From Noviherbaspirillum malthae (GTDB lineage Bacteria > Pseudomonadota > Gammaproteobacteria > Burkholderiales > Burkholderiaceae_D): 64,000 nucleotides of DNA. The DNA lies in NCBI RefSeq assembly GCF_015352985.1, contig NZ_JACYXF010000010.1:1-64000 (forward strand). The letters are read 5' to 3'. Below are positions 35,738 through 42,417 of the stretch, in pieces (the first letter of the stretch is position 1; every line of letters begins with the position of its first letter). The position numbers and the translations under genes were made by a program. The notes beneath the pieces are model-generated. The model was not told where the DNA came from and ran no database searches. It was given only the letters and a program-made list of their open reading frames with translations.

Positions 35738-35863
35738 TGGCCGCCGCAGGTTGAATTCGCGGTTTCACCCCAACTTCAGTCAGCCATCATTCGCAGTGAC
35801 GACCACTGACGCATCGGACTATCGGTACATCATCGTTTCTCAACAATCTATCTCGGAGTCGAC

Positions 35864-36355
35864 ATGTTCCTATTCAATCAGCCACTTCCGCCTTCCGCGA
35901 AAGCTCATCTCGAATCGCAGTTCACGTTTGTGTCCGAGCTGTCGAAGCAATTGTTTACGACGGTACAGAAGATCAACGACCTGAATATCAGCATTGCGCA
36001 AAACGTGTTGCAGGACACCTTGAACAGCACTCGCGAAGTCGCAAGCGCGCAGAATCCCTATGAAGCACTTTCCATCGCCGCTGGCCAGGTACAGCCTGCC
36101 GCGGAACGGCTGCGCGCTTATCAGCAGCATTTGACGAACATTGCAGCCAATACTCAGGTCGATCTGGCCAAGACTGCGGAGGTCCATGTACCGGCAACCA
36201 GCCGCACTGCATCAGCCCTTGCCGATGACGTGGCACGCCGCGCCAACGAGGAAGCGCAGAAAGCGACGCAGCGTCAGAAAGCCGCGCTTGAAAAGATAGC
36301 CTCGCCTATCGGCAAGCCGGACACCGGCAAGGGCACGACAGCCAACGTGCATTGA
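35864..36355 (+). CDS. Phasin family protein (tandem paralogue)
   Basis: A 163-residue phasin closely related to the preceding gene: it shares NPYEALSIAAGQVQPAAERL and the DLAKTAEVHVPATSRTA region. CGGAG lies just before the ATG. No separate TGC-N3-GCA element is visible in the 126-bp spacer, so it may be co-transcribed with the first phasin. Both would coat PHB granules and set their size and number. Confidence 0.92.
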   Translation: MFLFNQPLPPSAKAHLESQFTFVSELSKQLFTTVQKINDLNISIAQNVLQDTLNSTREVASAQNPYEALSIAAGQVQPAAERLRAYQQHLTNIAANTQVDLAKTAEVHVPATSRTASALADDVARRANEEAQKATQRQKAALEKIASPIGKPDTGKGTTANVH

Positions 36356-36416
36356 GTCGTCGCAATGACAGACTACGGCATTGCTTAGGTAAGCAGCCAC
36401 GATTTCAGTGGACGAG

Positions 36417-36689
36417 TTAGTCACAACAGCCGTAGCTTCCATTAAATATGCTGCTTGATCTGCCGCTTTGGCTATTCTGTTCAAAGCGGCAGATTCTCAT
36501 CCCCTGCTTGTAACGTCCCTTCCAGTAGCCATCTCGCTTAATGACGTGGCAGACGAGATCATTGAAGTTCTTGCTCGAAAAGTCATTGATTGTCGAGCGA
36601 CAATCAATGACACAGTCATATTTTTTTCGATAACCGCACCTCTGGCAATGGGAGCTCGCAGGCTTGGCTTTGCATTGAATCAATTTCAT
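36417..36689 (-). CDS. Doubtful small cysteine-rich reading frame
   Basis: A 90-residue frame beginning MKLIQCKAKPASSHCQRCGY with clustered cysteines (HCQRCGY, then DCVIDC) that could make a zinc knuckle, and a basic middle. There is no good ribosome binding site, and a 30-base palindrome runs through it. It is listed because nothing else explains this 428-bp stretch (36356-36783), but it may be chance. Confidence 0.2.
   Translation of the reverse strand: MKLIQCKAKPASSHCQRCGYRKKYDCVIDCRSTINDFSSKNFNDLVCHVIKRDGYWKGRYKQGMRICRFEQNSQSGRSSSIFNGSYGCCD
36582..36611. repeat. 30-base near-continuous perfect inverted repeat
   Basis: GTCATTGATTGTCG (36582-36595) and CGACAATCAATGAC (36598-36611) are exact reverse complements separated by only AG. 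A run of seven T residues follows at 36621-36627. As RNA it would be a strong stem-loop with a plausible T tract after 9 bases. As DNA it is a large dyad. It lies between the phasins and pssA. Confidence 0.6.
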
Positions 36690-36783
36690 GGTTCGCCCGA
36701 CCGATGCATCGGAAACCTTATTGACGTTCATGCAATCACATTATCGTCGGCGCGACGGGCACAAGCTTTCAATACGGATATCT

Positions 36784-37416
36784 ATGAACCATGGCATGAA
36801 GACACCACGGCACTTTTCAATGATTCGCGGATTCCATCTTGCGGATTTTTTTACGTTGGGTAACGCTGCCTGTGGTGTAGCCGCGGTCTTCTTCGCGATG
36901 CTGTATGTTTCAACGCAATCTCGTTCCTATCTGTTCGCAGCAGCTGCAATGGCGCCTTTGGCGTTTTTGTTCGATGTGCTGGACGGGATGATTGCGCGCT
37001 GGCGTCACCAGCATTCGCCTCTCGGTCGCGAATTGGATTCGCTGGCAGATGTGATTTCATTCGGCGTGGCGCCTGCAACGCTGGGCTTCGCGGTCGGGAT
37101 GCAAGGCGGCTGGGATGCGGTGGCGCTGATGTACTTTGTCTGCTGCGGCGTCAGCCGTCTAGCCCGTTTCAACGTGACCGCAGAGGAATTATCCCAGGGC
37201 GGCGAAAAAGTCGCCTATTTCGAGGGTACCCCCATCCCGACGAGTGTCGTTCTGACGGCAATCCTGGCTTTCGCCGCATTTCAGGATCGGATTGGCGATG
37301 CGCTGTATGGAGGGGTCTGGACGCTTGGCCCCTGGAACCTGCATCCCCTGGTACTGATATTTGTCATCTCGGGAAGCATGATGATCAGCAAGACCCTGCG
37401 CATTCCCAAACCCTGA
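36784..37416 (+). CDS. pssA: CDP-diacylglycerol--serine O-phosphatidyltransferase
   Basis: About 210 residues, an integral membrane CDP-alcohol phosphatidyltransferase. The signature D-G-x2-A-R-x8-G-x3-D-x3-D is complete in DGMIARWRHQHSPLGRELDS plus the following LAD. Several hydrophobic helices flank it, and the N-terminal HLADFFTLGNAACGVAAVFF is typical of PssA type II. The product is phosphatidylserine for phosphatidylethanolamine synthesis. The start is uncertain: ATGs at 36784, 36796 and 36820 are all possible. It is not next to psd here. Confidence 0.85.
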   Translation: MNHGMKTPRHFSMIRGFHLADFFTLGNAACGVAAVFFAMLYVSTQSRSYLFAAAAMAPLAFLFDVLDGMIARWRHQHSPLGRELDSLADVISFGVAPATLGFAVGMQGGWDAVALMYFVCCGVSRLARFNVTAEELSQGGEKVAYFEGTPIPTSVVLTAILAFAAFQDRIGDALYGGVWTLGPWNLHPLVLIFVISGSMMISKTLRIPKP

Positions 37417-37506
37417 CGGATCATCAGCATGAAACCTTATTCACCGGTGAGCGCGCATTCCGGAAGTACGTTCGAATCGTCTATTTAGCGTGCACAATGG
37501 CTTGCC

Positions 37507-38076
37507 TCAGCAGCCGTAGCGACGATCTCCATCCACGATCCGGTAGCTTCCCCATTTATCGACAAAGCAGATGGCATCGTCGGACTGCTTTATGTGTGCC
37601 AACCTGGCTTTGCGCGCCGGCTTGCGAAACTTCCAGGGCGCAATCGGATCATCGTCGCTCCACAATCCGCGGCGATCACGGCGAGCCATAGCCTCCAGCG
37701 CCGGCAAGGTTAGATCATTGTTATGCTTCGGATCGACCCATGCAAGGCCGCGCTCGACCTGAATTCGACTGGCTTCATTACCATCACATTGCACAACCGC
37801 AACCAATGTTCCCGAATAGTCGAGCTGCTTGTTCTGCAGTACTGCATTCTTCCCCAGGCAAAGCTCGGCAAGTGATTTGCGTGAAGCTTCTCCAAAAGCC
37901 TGCTTTTTTTCCGGGGCATCGATATGTGCCAGCCTAAGCATGACAGGCTGGTCGTCAAGGACAATGGTCATTGTGTTCCCGTCTTCCACGCTCTTGACCT
38001 TCTCCGCGGATGCCAGTGAGGACGTTGACAGGAAGGCCACGAACAGCAGATGGGTGCAACGAATTGATACGTTCAT
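37507..38076 (-). CDS. Secreted thermonuclease-like (SNase) protein with altered active site
   Basis: A 189-residue exported protein with a signal peptide ending SLASA. The SNase fold is recognisable from DGNTMTIVLDDQPVMLRLAH, then IDAPEKKQAFGEASRKSL, and GLAWVDPKHNND later. The Ca2+/Arg catalytic arrangement looks incomplete. Where nucleases usually have D-x-YGR, this protein has LDYSGTLVAVV, so the arginine of YGR appears to be threonine. The usual arginine after LR is present. It may be a binding protein or a weak nuclease. It has its own promoter side and no operon partner. Confidence 0.8.
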   Translation of the reverse strand: MNVSIRCTHLLFVAFLSTSSLASAEKVKSVEDGNTMTIVLDDQPVMLRLAHIDAPEKKQAFGEASRKSLAELCLGKNAVLQNKQLDYSGTLVAVVQCDGNEASRIQVERGLAWVDPKHNNDLTLPALEAMARRDRRGLWSDDDPIAPWKFRKPARKARLAHIKQSDDAICFVDKWGSYRIVDGDRRYGC

Positions 38077-38349
38077 TTGATGCAACTTATGCCTAAAGCC
38101 GGGTTGAGTGAACTTTAAGAAAGTAAGTGCATAAATGCAACTTAATTTTCCCGATCGTACCAAATACGCATCAGCCGGTTACCAAAAGCAAATTTTTAAC
38201 ACGGGTAAACTTGTAGCGTCTGCGTGCATGGGTGACAACCATATCGAATGAAATTTGGTTGCTGTCCGTTAAGCAGCGGTCGAAAAATGAATTTTTTAGA
38301 TTCACAAAAGAATCTTTTCAAAATTTTTGAAATTTTCGGTGTAATATCT
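38077..38349. other. AT-rich gene-free stretch upstream of the small-RNA candidates
   Basis: Low-GC sequence with no protein gene. TTTTCAAAATTTTTGAAATTTT near 38315-38335 is an AT-rich dyad, and TAATAT (38342-38347) and TAATAA (38358-38363) could be -10 boxes. I could not find a well-spaced -35. This stretch presumably carries the promoter for the transcript ended at 38433. Confidence 0.4.
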
Positions 38350-38433
38350 GCGCGCTGTAATAAAAAATCCAATCCAGGACGACGAGAGAGACAGGAACCC
38401 CGTATAGCATAGTCTTGCGGGGTTTTCCTTTTT
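38350..38433 (+). ncRNA. Candidate small RNA 1 with intrinsic terminator
   Basis: A plus-strand intrinsic terminator (AACCCCG at 38396-38402, CGGGGTT at 38418-38424, then TTTTCC and five T at 38429-38433) ends a stretch with no protein gene upstream on this strand for about 1 kb. pssA ends at 37416 and the nuclease gene between runs the other way. The unpaired part contains GGACGACGAGAGAGACAGG. The 5' end is a guess from the AT-rich promoter-like sequence. No Rfam family recognised. Confidence 0.45.
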
Positions 38434-38479
38434 CAGGATATAGATTTGATGAATACCTCATATCACTGAAAAAAAGCGG

Positions 38480-38568
38480 AGTTTTATTGTGCATTGCATT
38501 AAAGTGTACTTGTCTCCTCCAACTCTCCTTGAATTGGATTTAAACCCGCTCTTGCAGCGGGTTTTTTT
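38480..38568 (+). ncRNA. Candidate small RNA 2 with anti-Shine-Dalgarno CU-rich segment
   Basis: A second plus-strand terminator (AAACCCGCT at 38542-38550, AGCGGGTTT at 38556-38564, seven T in total at 38562-38568) closes another gene-free segment. Ahead of it lie CTCCTCC (38514-38520) and CTCTCCTT (38523-38530), typical of small RNAs that pair with ribosome binding sites. The element TTGTGCATTGCA at 38487-38498 sits at the presumed promoter. No protein is encoded: a 78-residue frame here runs through the terminator. Confidence 0.5.
38487..38498 (+). promoter_or_regulatory. PhaR-type element at the small-RNA locus
   Basis: TTGTGCATTGCA, identical over 12 bases to the element at 42191-42202 upstream of the third phasin gene and one mismatch from the element at 35098. 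Core TGC-ATT-GCA. Confidence 0.5.
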
Positions 38569-38670
38569 CGTCTGCCGTTTGCGCACTCGTCGATTCCGTA
38601 CCCCCATCCTTGGTAGCTCGATAGCATTTTGTCCTTTGAGATTGCGTGCCAGTCGTCTCCCCTTCGGAGA

Positions 38671-38686
38671 AAGGCAAGCTTGCCTT
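38671..38686. repeat. 16-bp perfect palindrome
   Basis: AAGGCAAGCTTGCCTT is fully self-complementary. It lies in the gap between the small-RNA candidates and the metallopeptidase gene, where 38569-38909 otherwise shows no feature apart from the next gene's ribosome binding site. Confidence 0.4.
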
Positions 38687-38909
38687 CGTATTAGCCGCTT
38701 GCAGTTAGTTCACTTAGATCGGTAGAGAGATGTGCAGGTCGGCTGGAATGTGAAGTTGAATGTAAAAACTACATCGAACCGGGCTGGAGATACATACACT
38801 GAAAACCTGCCTCATCGACACGCGTAGGCAAAAGCCTTCGATCAGGCGCGTGCGCGTTTCTTGCTTTTATTGTAAGTTCACAGGCAACTACCTGATTTAC
38901 GGAGGCGAC

Positions 38910-39788
38910 ATGAGATGGGAAGGCAATCGCGAAAGCGAAAATATTGAAGACCGACGCGGGGACCCCGGCGGATACGGCGGCGGAATGCTCGGTGGACGTT
39001 CCATCGGATTAGGCACTGTTGCCATTGCACTTGTCGCATCGTATTTTCTTGGCGTCAGCCCGATGACGGTGTTGAGCTTCTTGACCGGCGGCTCGCCGGG
39101 AACGACGGTTACCCAGCAGGCACCGGCACACCATCCTGCCGCAACGGATCAAATGACGCGCTTCGTTTCGACCGTATTGGCGGATACCGAGGACACATGG
39201 ACCGCAATCTTCAGCCAGCAAGGGGCCAATTATGTGAGGCCGCGCCTGGTCCTGTTTTCCGGAAGCACACCGACGGCCTGCGGTGCGGGACAGTCGGCCA
39301 TGGGCCCCTTCTACTGCCCCGGCGACCAGCGTATCTACATCGACCTGAGCTTTTACCGCCTGATGCAGCAGCGATTCAATGTCTCTGGCGAGTTTGCTCA
39401 AGCCTATGTCATCGCGCATGAGGTCGGTCATCACGTTCAGCACTTGATGGGCATTTCAGACAAAGTGCATGCAGCTCGCCGAAACATGTCGGAAGCGCAG
39501 GGCAATGCAATCTCGGTGCGCCTTGAACTTCAGGCCGATTGTTTCGCAGGTGTCTGGGCCTATCATGCCAATCAGGCGCGCAACATACTCGAAGCAGGCG
39601 ATGTGGAGACTGCGCTCAACGCGGCCAGCGCTATCGGCGACGATGCGCTCCAACGTCAGTCGCAAGGCCAGGTGGTGCCCGACTCATTCACACACGGCAC
39701 ATCGGCCCAGCGGGTGCGCTGGTTCACGCGCGGGATACAGAGCGGCCAGGTAACGGCATGCAATACTTTTGAAGCCAAACAGCTATGA
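38910..39788 (+). CDS. Neutral zinc metallopeptidase (YpfJ-type)
   Basis: A 292-residue protein of the YpfJ zinc metallopeptidase family. The N-terminus is RRGDPGGYGGGMLGGRSIG followed by one membrane helix (VAIALVASYFLGVSPMTVL). The catalytic motif HEVGHH is at residues 170-175, with the distal ligand region in LELQADCFAGVWA. GGAGG precedes the ATG at 38910. Physiological substrate unknown. The gene is alone on its strand for 50 bp, followed by a small protein and an S4 protein. Confidence 0.9.
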   Translation: MRWEGNRESENIEDRRGDPGGYGGGMLGGRSIGLGTVAIALVASYFLGVSPMTVLSFLTGGSPGTTVTQQAPAHHPAATDQMTRFVSTVLADTEDTWTAIFSQQGANYVRPRLVLFSGSTPTACGAGQSAMGPFYCPGDQRIYIDLSFYRLMQQRFNVSGEFAQAYVIAHEVGHHVQHLMGISDKVHAARRNMSEAQGNAISVRLELQADCFAGVWAYHANQARNILEAGDVETALNAASAIGDDALQRQSQGQVVPDSFTHGTSAQRVRWFTRGIQSGQVTACNTFEAKQL

Positions 39789-39837
39789 GTATGGCCCTTC
39801 CGATACAATGCCGGCTTTTCCCGACAAACAGCTTGCC

Positions 39838-40119
39838 ATGTCCCTAGCCCCTACCGTGAATCTGCTACGCGCCTCGCTCCAAGCATTGAAAGCAAGACAA
39901 ATGAGTCTTAGCGAGTTCTGCCAAACCTGGCGCAGCCAGAAGACCTTGCTGACTGCACTTCCGGAGCGCTATGGACAGGTCATGGAAGATCTTCTGGGAC
40001 GAATGGAAGCAGGCAGCCTCTTCACCGAGGAGAGCTGCTCGTTCAGTCAGGACGATCTTCAGGCCAACCTGAGCATCTGGCTCGACAAGGCATCCCAGAC
40101 GCTTGAGAGGCAGCCATGA
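39838..40119 (+). CDS. Hypothetical small helical protein
   Basis: About 93 residues, helical and soluble, from MSLAPTVNLLRASLQALKAR to DKASQTLERQP. No known family. An in-frame ATG at 39808 gives a 10-residue longer form, and neither start has a strong ribosome binding site. Its stop codon overlaps the start of the S4 gene (ATGA), so it is translationally coupled to it and may share a role in RNA or translation. Confidence 0.6.
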   Translation: MSLAPTVNLLRASLQALKARQMSLSEFCQTWRSQKTLLTALPERYGQVMEDLLGRMEAGSLFTEESCSFSQDDLQANLSIWLDKASQTLERQP

Positions 40120-40343
40120 CGCGCATTCAATCCATTGAATTTGCCGTACAAGGCGAGTATGTCGAACTGAATCAGCTGCTCAAGCTGGTGGGTATTGCCG
40201 ATAGCGGCGGCGCAGGCAAGGCCATCGTCGCGCGCGGAGAAGTCCAGGTGGACGGCAAGCCGGAAACCCGCAAGACATGCAAGCTCAGGCCAGGCCAGCT
40301 GGTCAGCCTCGGCAACGTTCGCATCCGCTTGGTCCAGGCCTGA
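40116..40343 (+). CDS. S4 domain RNA-binding protein (YbcJ-like)
   Basis: A 75-residue single S4 domain: YVELNQLLKLVGIADSGGAG, then VQVDGKPETRKTCKLRPGQ and a final VRIRL strand. Such proteins bind structured RNA, usually ribosomal. E. coli YbcJ is the reference. The start overlaps the preceding stop by four bases. Confidence 0.88.
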   Translation: MTRIQSIEFAVQGEYVELNQLLKLVGIADSGGAGKAIVARGEVQVDGKPETRKTCKLRPGQLVSLGNVRIRLVQA

Positions 40344-40383
40344 ACAAAAGTCCGCTTTCAAGTCGGCCGGCGCTGTCTATTGA

Positions 40384-40731
40384 TCAGGATCCGTCCGGCT
40401 TCTCTCCTTGCTGCTTTCCCCAGCGTTCCGCCCAGTGCTGAAGGGGCAGCAATGCCTCAAGCAGCTCCCTTCCCTGCTGGCTGAGCGCATAACCCGCAGG
40501 CTCTTCCAGTTTCACAATATCCGCATCACGCAGTTCGCGCAGCCGCTGATTGAGTACAGTCGGCGACATGCCGTCGCAGCTGTCCCGCAGTTCGCGAAAG
40601 GTGAGCGGCTGATCTCGCAACTCCCAGAGAATTCGTAATACCCAACGTCTGCCGAGCAGATCGAGCAAGGCCATGACAGGCCGGCCGGTACGCGAACCGC
40701 GGACCGGTGTACCAGGTTTGAGTGATGCCAT
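40384..40731 (-). CDS. HxlR-family transcriptional regulator
   Basis: A 115-residue winged helix-turn-helix protein: ALLDLLGRRWVLRILWELRD, then LTFRELRDSCDGMSPTVLNQ as the recognition helix, then the wing YALSQQGRELLEAL. HxlR proteins are small redox- or aldehyde-responsive regulators. This one lacks the conserved N-terminal cysteine of some members. It is divergent from a carboxymuconolactone decarboxylase-family gene, the probable target, with a palindrome between. Confidence 0.9.
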   Translation of the reverse strand: MASLKPGTPVRGSRTGRPVMALLDLLGRRWVLRILWELRDQPLTFRELRDSCDGMSPTVLNQRLRELRDADIVKLEEPAGYALSQQGRELLEALLPLQHWAERWGKQQGEKPDGS

Positions 40732-40750
40732 AATTTTCGCTACCGAATGT

Positions 40751-40766
40751 GTAGCACATATGCTAC
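40751..40766. promoter_or_regulatory. Palindromic operator between hxlR-type gene and its divergent neighbour
   Basis: GTAGCACATATGCTAC: GTAGCA and TGCTAC are perfect inverted half-sites around CATA. ACTATAAACGTAGC follows, giving a further GTAGC half-site at 40774-40778 and a possible TATAAA box at 40767. It lies 20 bp before the regulator's start, in the divergent promoter. Confidence 0.6.
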
Positions 40767-40831
40767 TATAAACGTAGCGCACTGTCCATATGTTGTCGAG
40801 TTCCTGCGTGCGCCCTTTTCAAGGAGAAACG

Positions 40832-41416
40832 ATGTTTGAATCCGCCGATACCAGACTTGCTCCATCTGATGGACCGTATGAACCCGAAATTGCCGCGGCC
40901 CTCAAGCGGGTCATGCCTCCGGGACTTGAGCCGCTCAAACTGTTTCGCGTGATGGCACATAGCCCTAGAGTACTGCAGCGCATGTTTGCCGGCAGCCTGC
41001 TCGACAAGGGCCCCCTGACGCTACGCCAGCGCGAACTGATCATTCTTCGCAGCTGCGCGCGCTGCAACTCCGAGTACGAATGGGGAGTGCATGTGGCCTT
41101 CTTCGCAGGCAAGGCAGGACTAAGCGACAGTGAAGTCAGCGCAAGCAGGGAGCAGCAGTATTCATCCTGGACCAAAAGCGAAGGGCTTCTGCTGAAACTG
41201 GTCGATGAACTCCATGACGACGCCGATGTCAGCGACCAGTTATGGGCTGCTCTGAGCGAGGAGTTCAGCACGGAACAACTTTTGGAAATGGTAGCCCTTG
41301 CCGGCTACTACCACACCATTTCGTTCATGACCAATGCCTTCCGGATAGGGAAAGAGGATTTTTCGCCCGGATTCGATTCCGGCGCCAGCAAAGACTTGCA
41401 AGCTGCCACGAATTAA
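40832..41416 (+). CDS. Carboxymuconolactone decarboxylase/AhpD-like family protein
   Basis: A 194-residue protein of the CMD/AhpD superfamily. The signature CARCNSEYEWGVHVAF holds a CxxC pair and the conserved glutamate and histidine, which suggests peroxidase or thiol-redox activity rather than true decarboxylase. The later YYHTISFMTNAFRI segment is typical. AAGGAG precedes the ATG at 40832. It is divergent from and probably repressed by the HxlR regulator, and is followed by a bidirectional terminator. Confidence 0.87.
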   Translation: MFESADTRLAPSDGPYEPEIAAALKRVMPPGLEPLKLFRVMAHSPRVLQRMFAGSLLDKGPLTLRQRELIILRSCARCNSEYEWGVHVAFFAGKAGLSDSEVSASREQQYSSWTKSEGLLLKLVDELHDDADVSDQLWAALSEEFSTEQLLEMVALAGYYHTISFMTNAFRIGKEDFSPGFDSGASKDLQAATN

Positions 41417-41437
41417 AGAGGCATCTGCGGGGCAAAT

Positions 41438-41462
41438 AAAAAGGCCGCGCTGCGGCCTTTTT
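41438..41462. terminator. Bidirectional intrinsic terminator
   Basis: AAAAAGGCCGC (41438-41448) and GCGGCCTTTTT (41452-41462) form a perfect stem around GCT, with T tracts on both strands, between the convergent CMD-family and phasin genes. Confidence 0.9.
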
Positions 41463-41523
41463 CCATTGGCGTTCCGACGAGCCGGAATGGAGTCGTTTGC
41501 CAGATAAAGTGATTAACCTCGTC

Positions 41524-42078
41524 TCAAGGGGTAACGTTCTGATTGGCCGCAGGCGTAAACTGGCTGGCGGCATTAGCGATGTTCGCTTCAAATGTGTGCA
41601 CCGCCTGCCTGGCGTTTTTATTGAACTGCTCGTATCCTGCAGCCGCATTGCCAAATGCGGTTTTCAGAATGGCGACAGCATTTTCCGATCCGGGCGGTGC
41701 GTTCTTTGCCGCCTCATCCACGAACTGGGTGAACTGACGGCCGATGTCTGCGAACTGCTTCTCGGCAGCACGAGAAAATTCCGCTTGAACGCCGCTGGCG
41801 ATGTTGGCGAGATGGCCGTTATAAGCGATGGCCTTGTCCAAAGTCGGCTTGGTCTGCGCACTGATAAGCGCGATGAACTGCTGGGGGTCCTTGGCGGCAA
41901 GCAGCTGGCGGGTGGTTGCCGATGATTCATCCAGCGAAGCCTTTGCGGCGGTCAGGTTAAGCGTCCACAGTTTCTCGATGCTCTCGATCGTCTTGCCGCT
42001 CAGTGCGGTGTACAGATTGAGGCTGGATTCAATATTGGCTCTTGCAACTTGGGAAATGGCTTCTTGGGACGGGAACAT
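41524..42078 (-). CDS. Phasin family protein (third)
   Basis: A 184-residue phasin: FPSQEAISQVARANIESSLN, then LWTLNLTAAKASLDESSATT and KDPQQFIALISAQTKPTLDK. It is the longest and most typical betaproteobacterial PhaP of the three. GGAG lies seven bases before the ATG at 42078. Two TTGTGCAT[TG]GCA elements sit 55 and 113 bp upstream. It probably coats PHB granules and is induced when PHB accumulates. Confidence 0.93.
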   Translation of the reverse strand: MFPSQEAISQVARANIESSLNLYTALSGKTIESIEKLWTLNLTAAKASLDESSATTRQLLAAKDPQQFIALISAQTKPTLDKAIAYNGHLANIASGVQAEFSRAAEKQFADIGRQFTQFVDEAAKNAPPGSENAVAILKTAFGNAAAGYEQFNKNARQAVHTFEANIANAASQFTPAANQNVTP

Positions 42079-42132
42079 GTTATCTCCTAAAGGGGCAGGA
42101 TAGACCACGTACGGCACGAGCAAGTTGCGATT

Positions 42133-42144
42133 TTGTGCATGGCA
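42133..42144 (+). promoter_or_regulatory. PhaR-type element, phasin promoter (proximal)
   Basis: TTGTGCATGGCA, core TGC-ATG-GCA, 55 bp upstream of the third phasin gene (which reads leftward). One mismatch from the 12-mer at 42191. Confidence 0.5.
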
Positions 42145-42190
42145 ACAGCACTCATTCTAGAGAGTGTATGCGCCAGCATCAAGGATGTTG

Positions 42191-42202
42191 TTGTGCATTG
42201 CA
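42191..42202 (+). promoter_or_regulatory. PhaR-type element, phasin promoter (distal)
   Basis: TTGTGCATTGCA, identical to the element at 38487-38498. With the proximal site this gives two elements 58 bp apart, a layout known for PhaR control of phasin genes. Confidence 0.5.
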
Positions 42203-42417
42203 GGATCGCCTCTTCTATTATCTGACCTTTGGTTTTGATGCTGTCTCAAGAGATAAAATTACTTCATATGCTTATTTATCGGCATGACCAGCCGTCTGCA
42301 GATTCGTTAAGATGACTGCCTGCGTCTGCGATGACATCGAGTCCTTGTCTTGCCCCATTCGACTCAACACGCAGTGTCGGATCGTACGGCATGCAGACAT
42401 GAATGGAACCAGTTACG

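Noticed and set aside
36468..36863. 131-codon plus-strand frame between phasin and pssA
   Set aside because: It overlaps the probable pssA start, crosses the 30-base palindrome and resembles no known protein.
38489..38725. 78-codon open frame in the small-RNA locus
   Set aside because: It starts inside the PhaR-type element and reads through a strong intrinsic terminator. No ribosome binding site and an arginine/leucine-rich nonsense-like composition.
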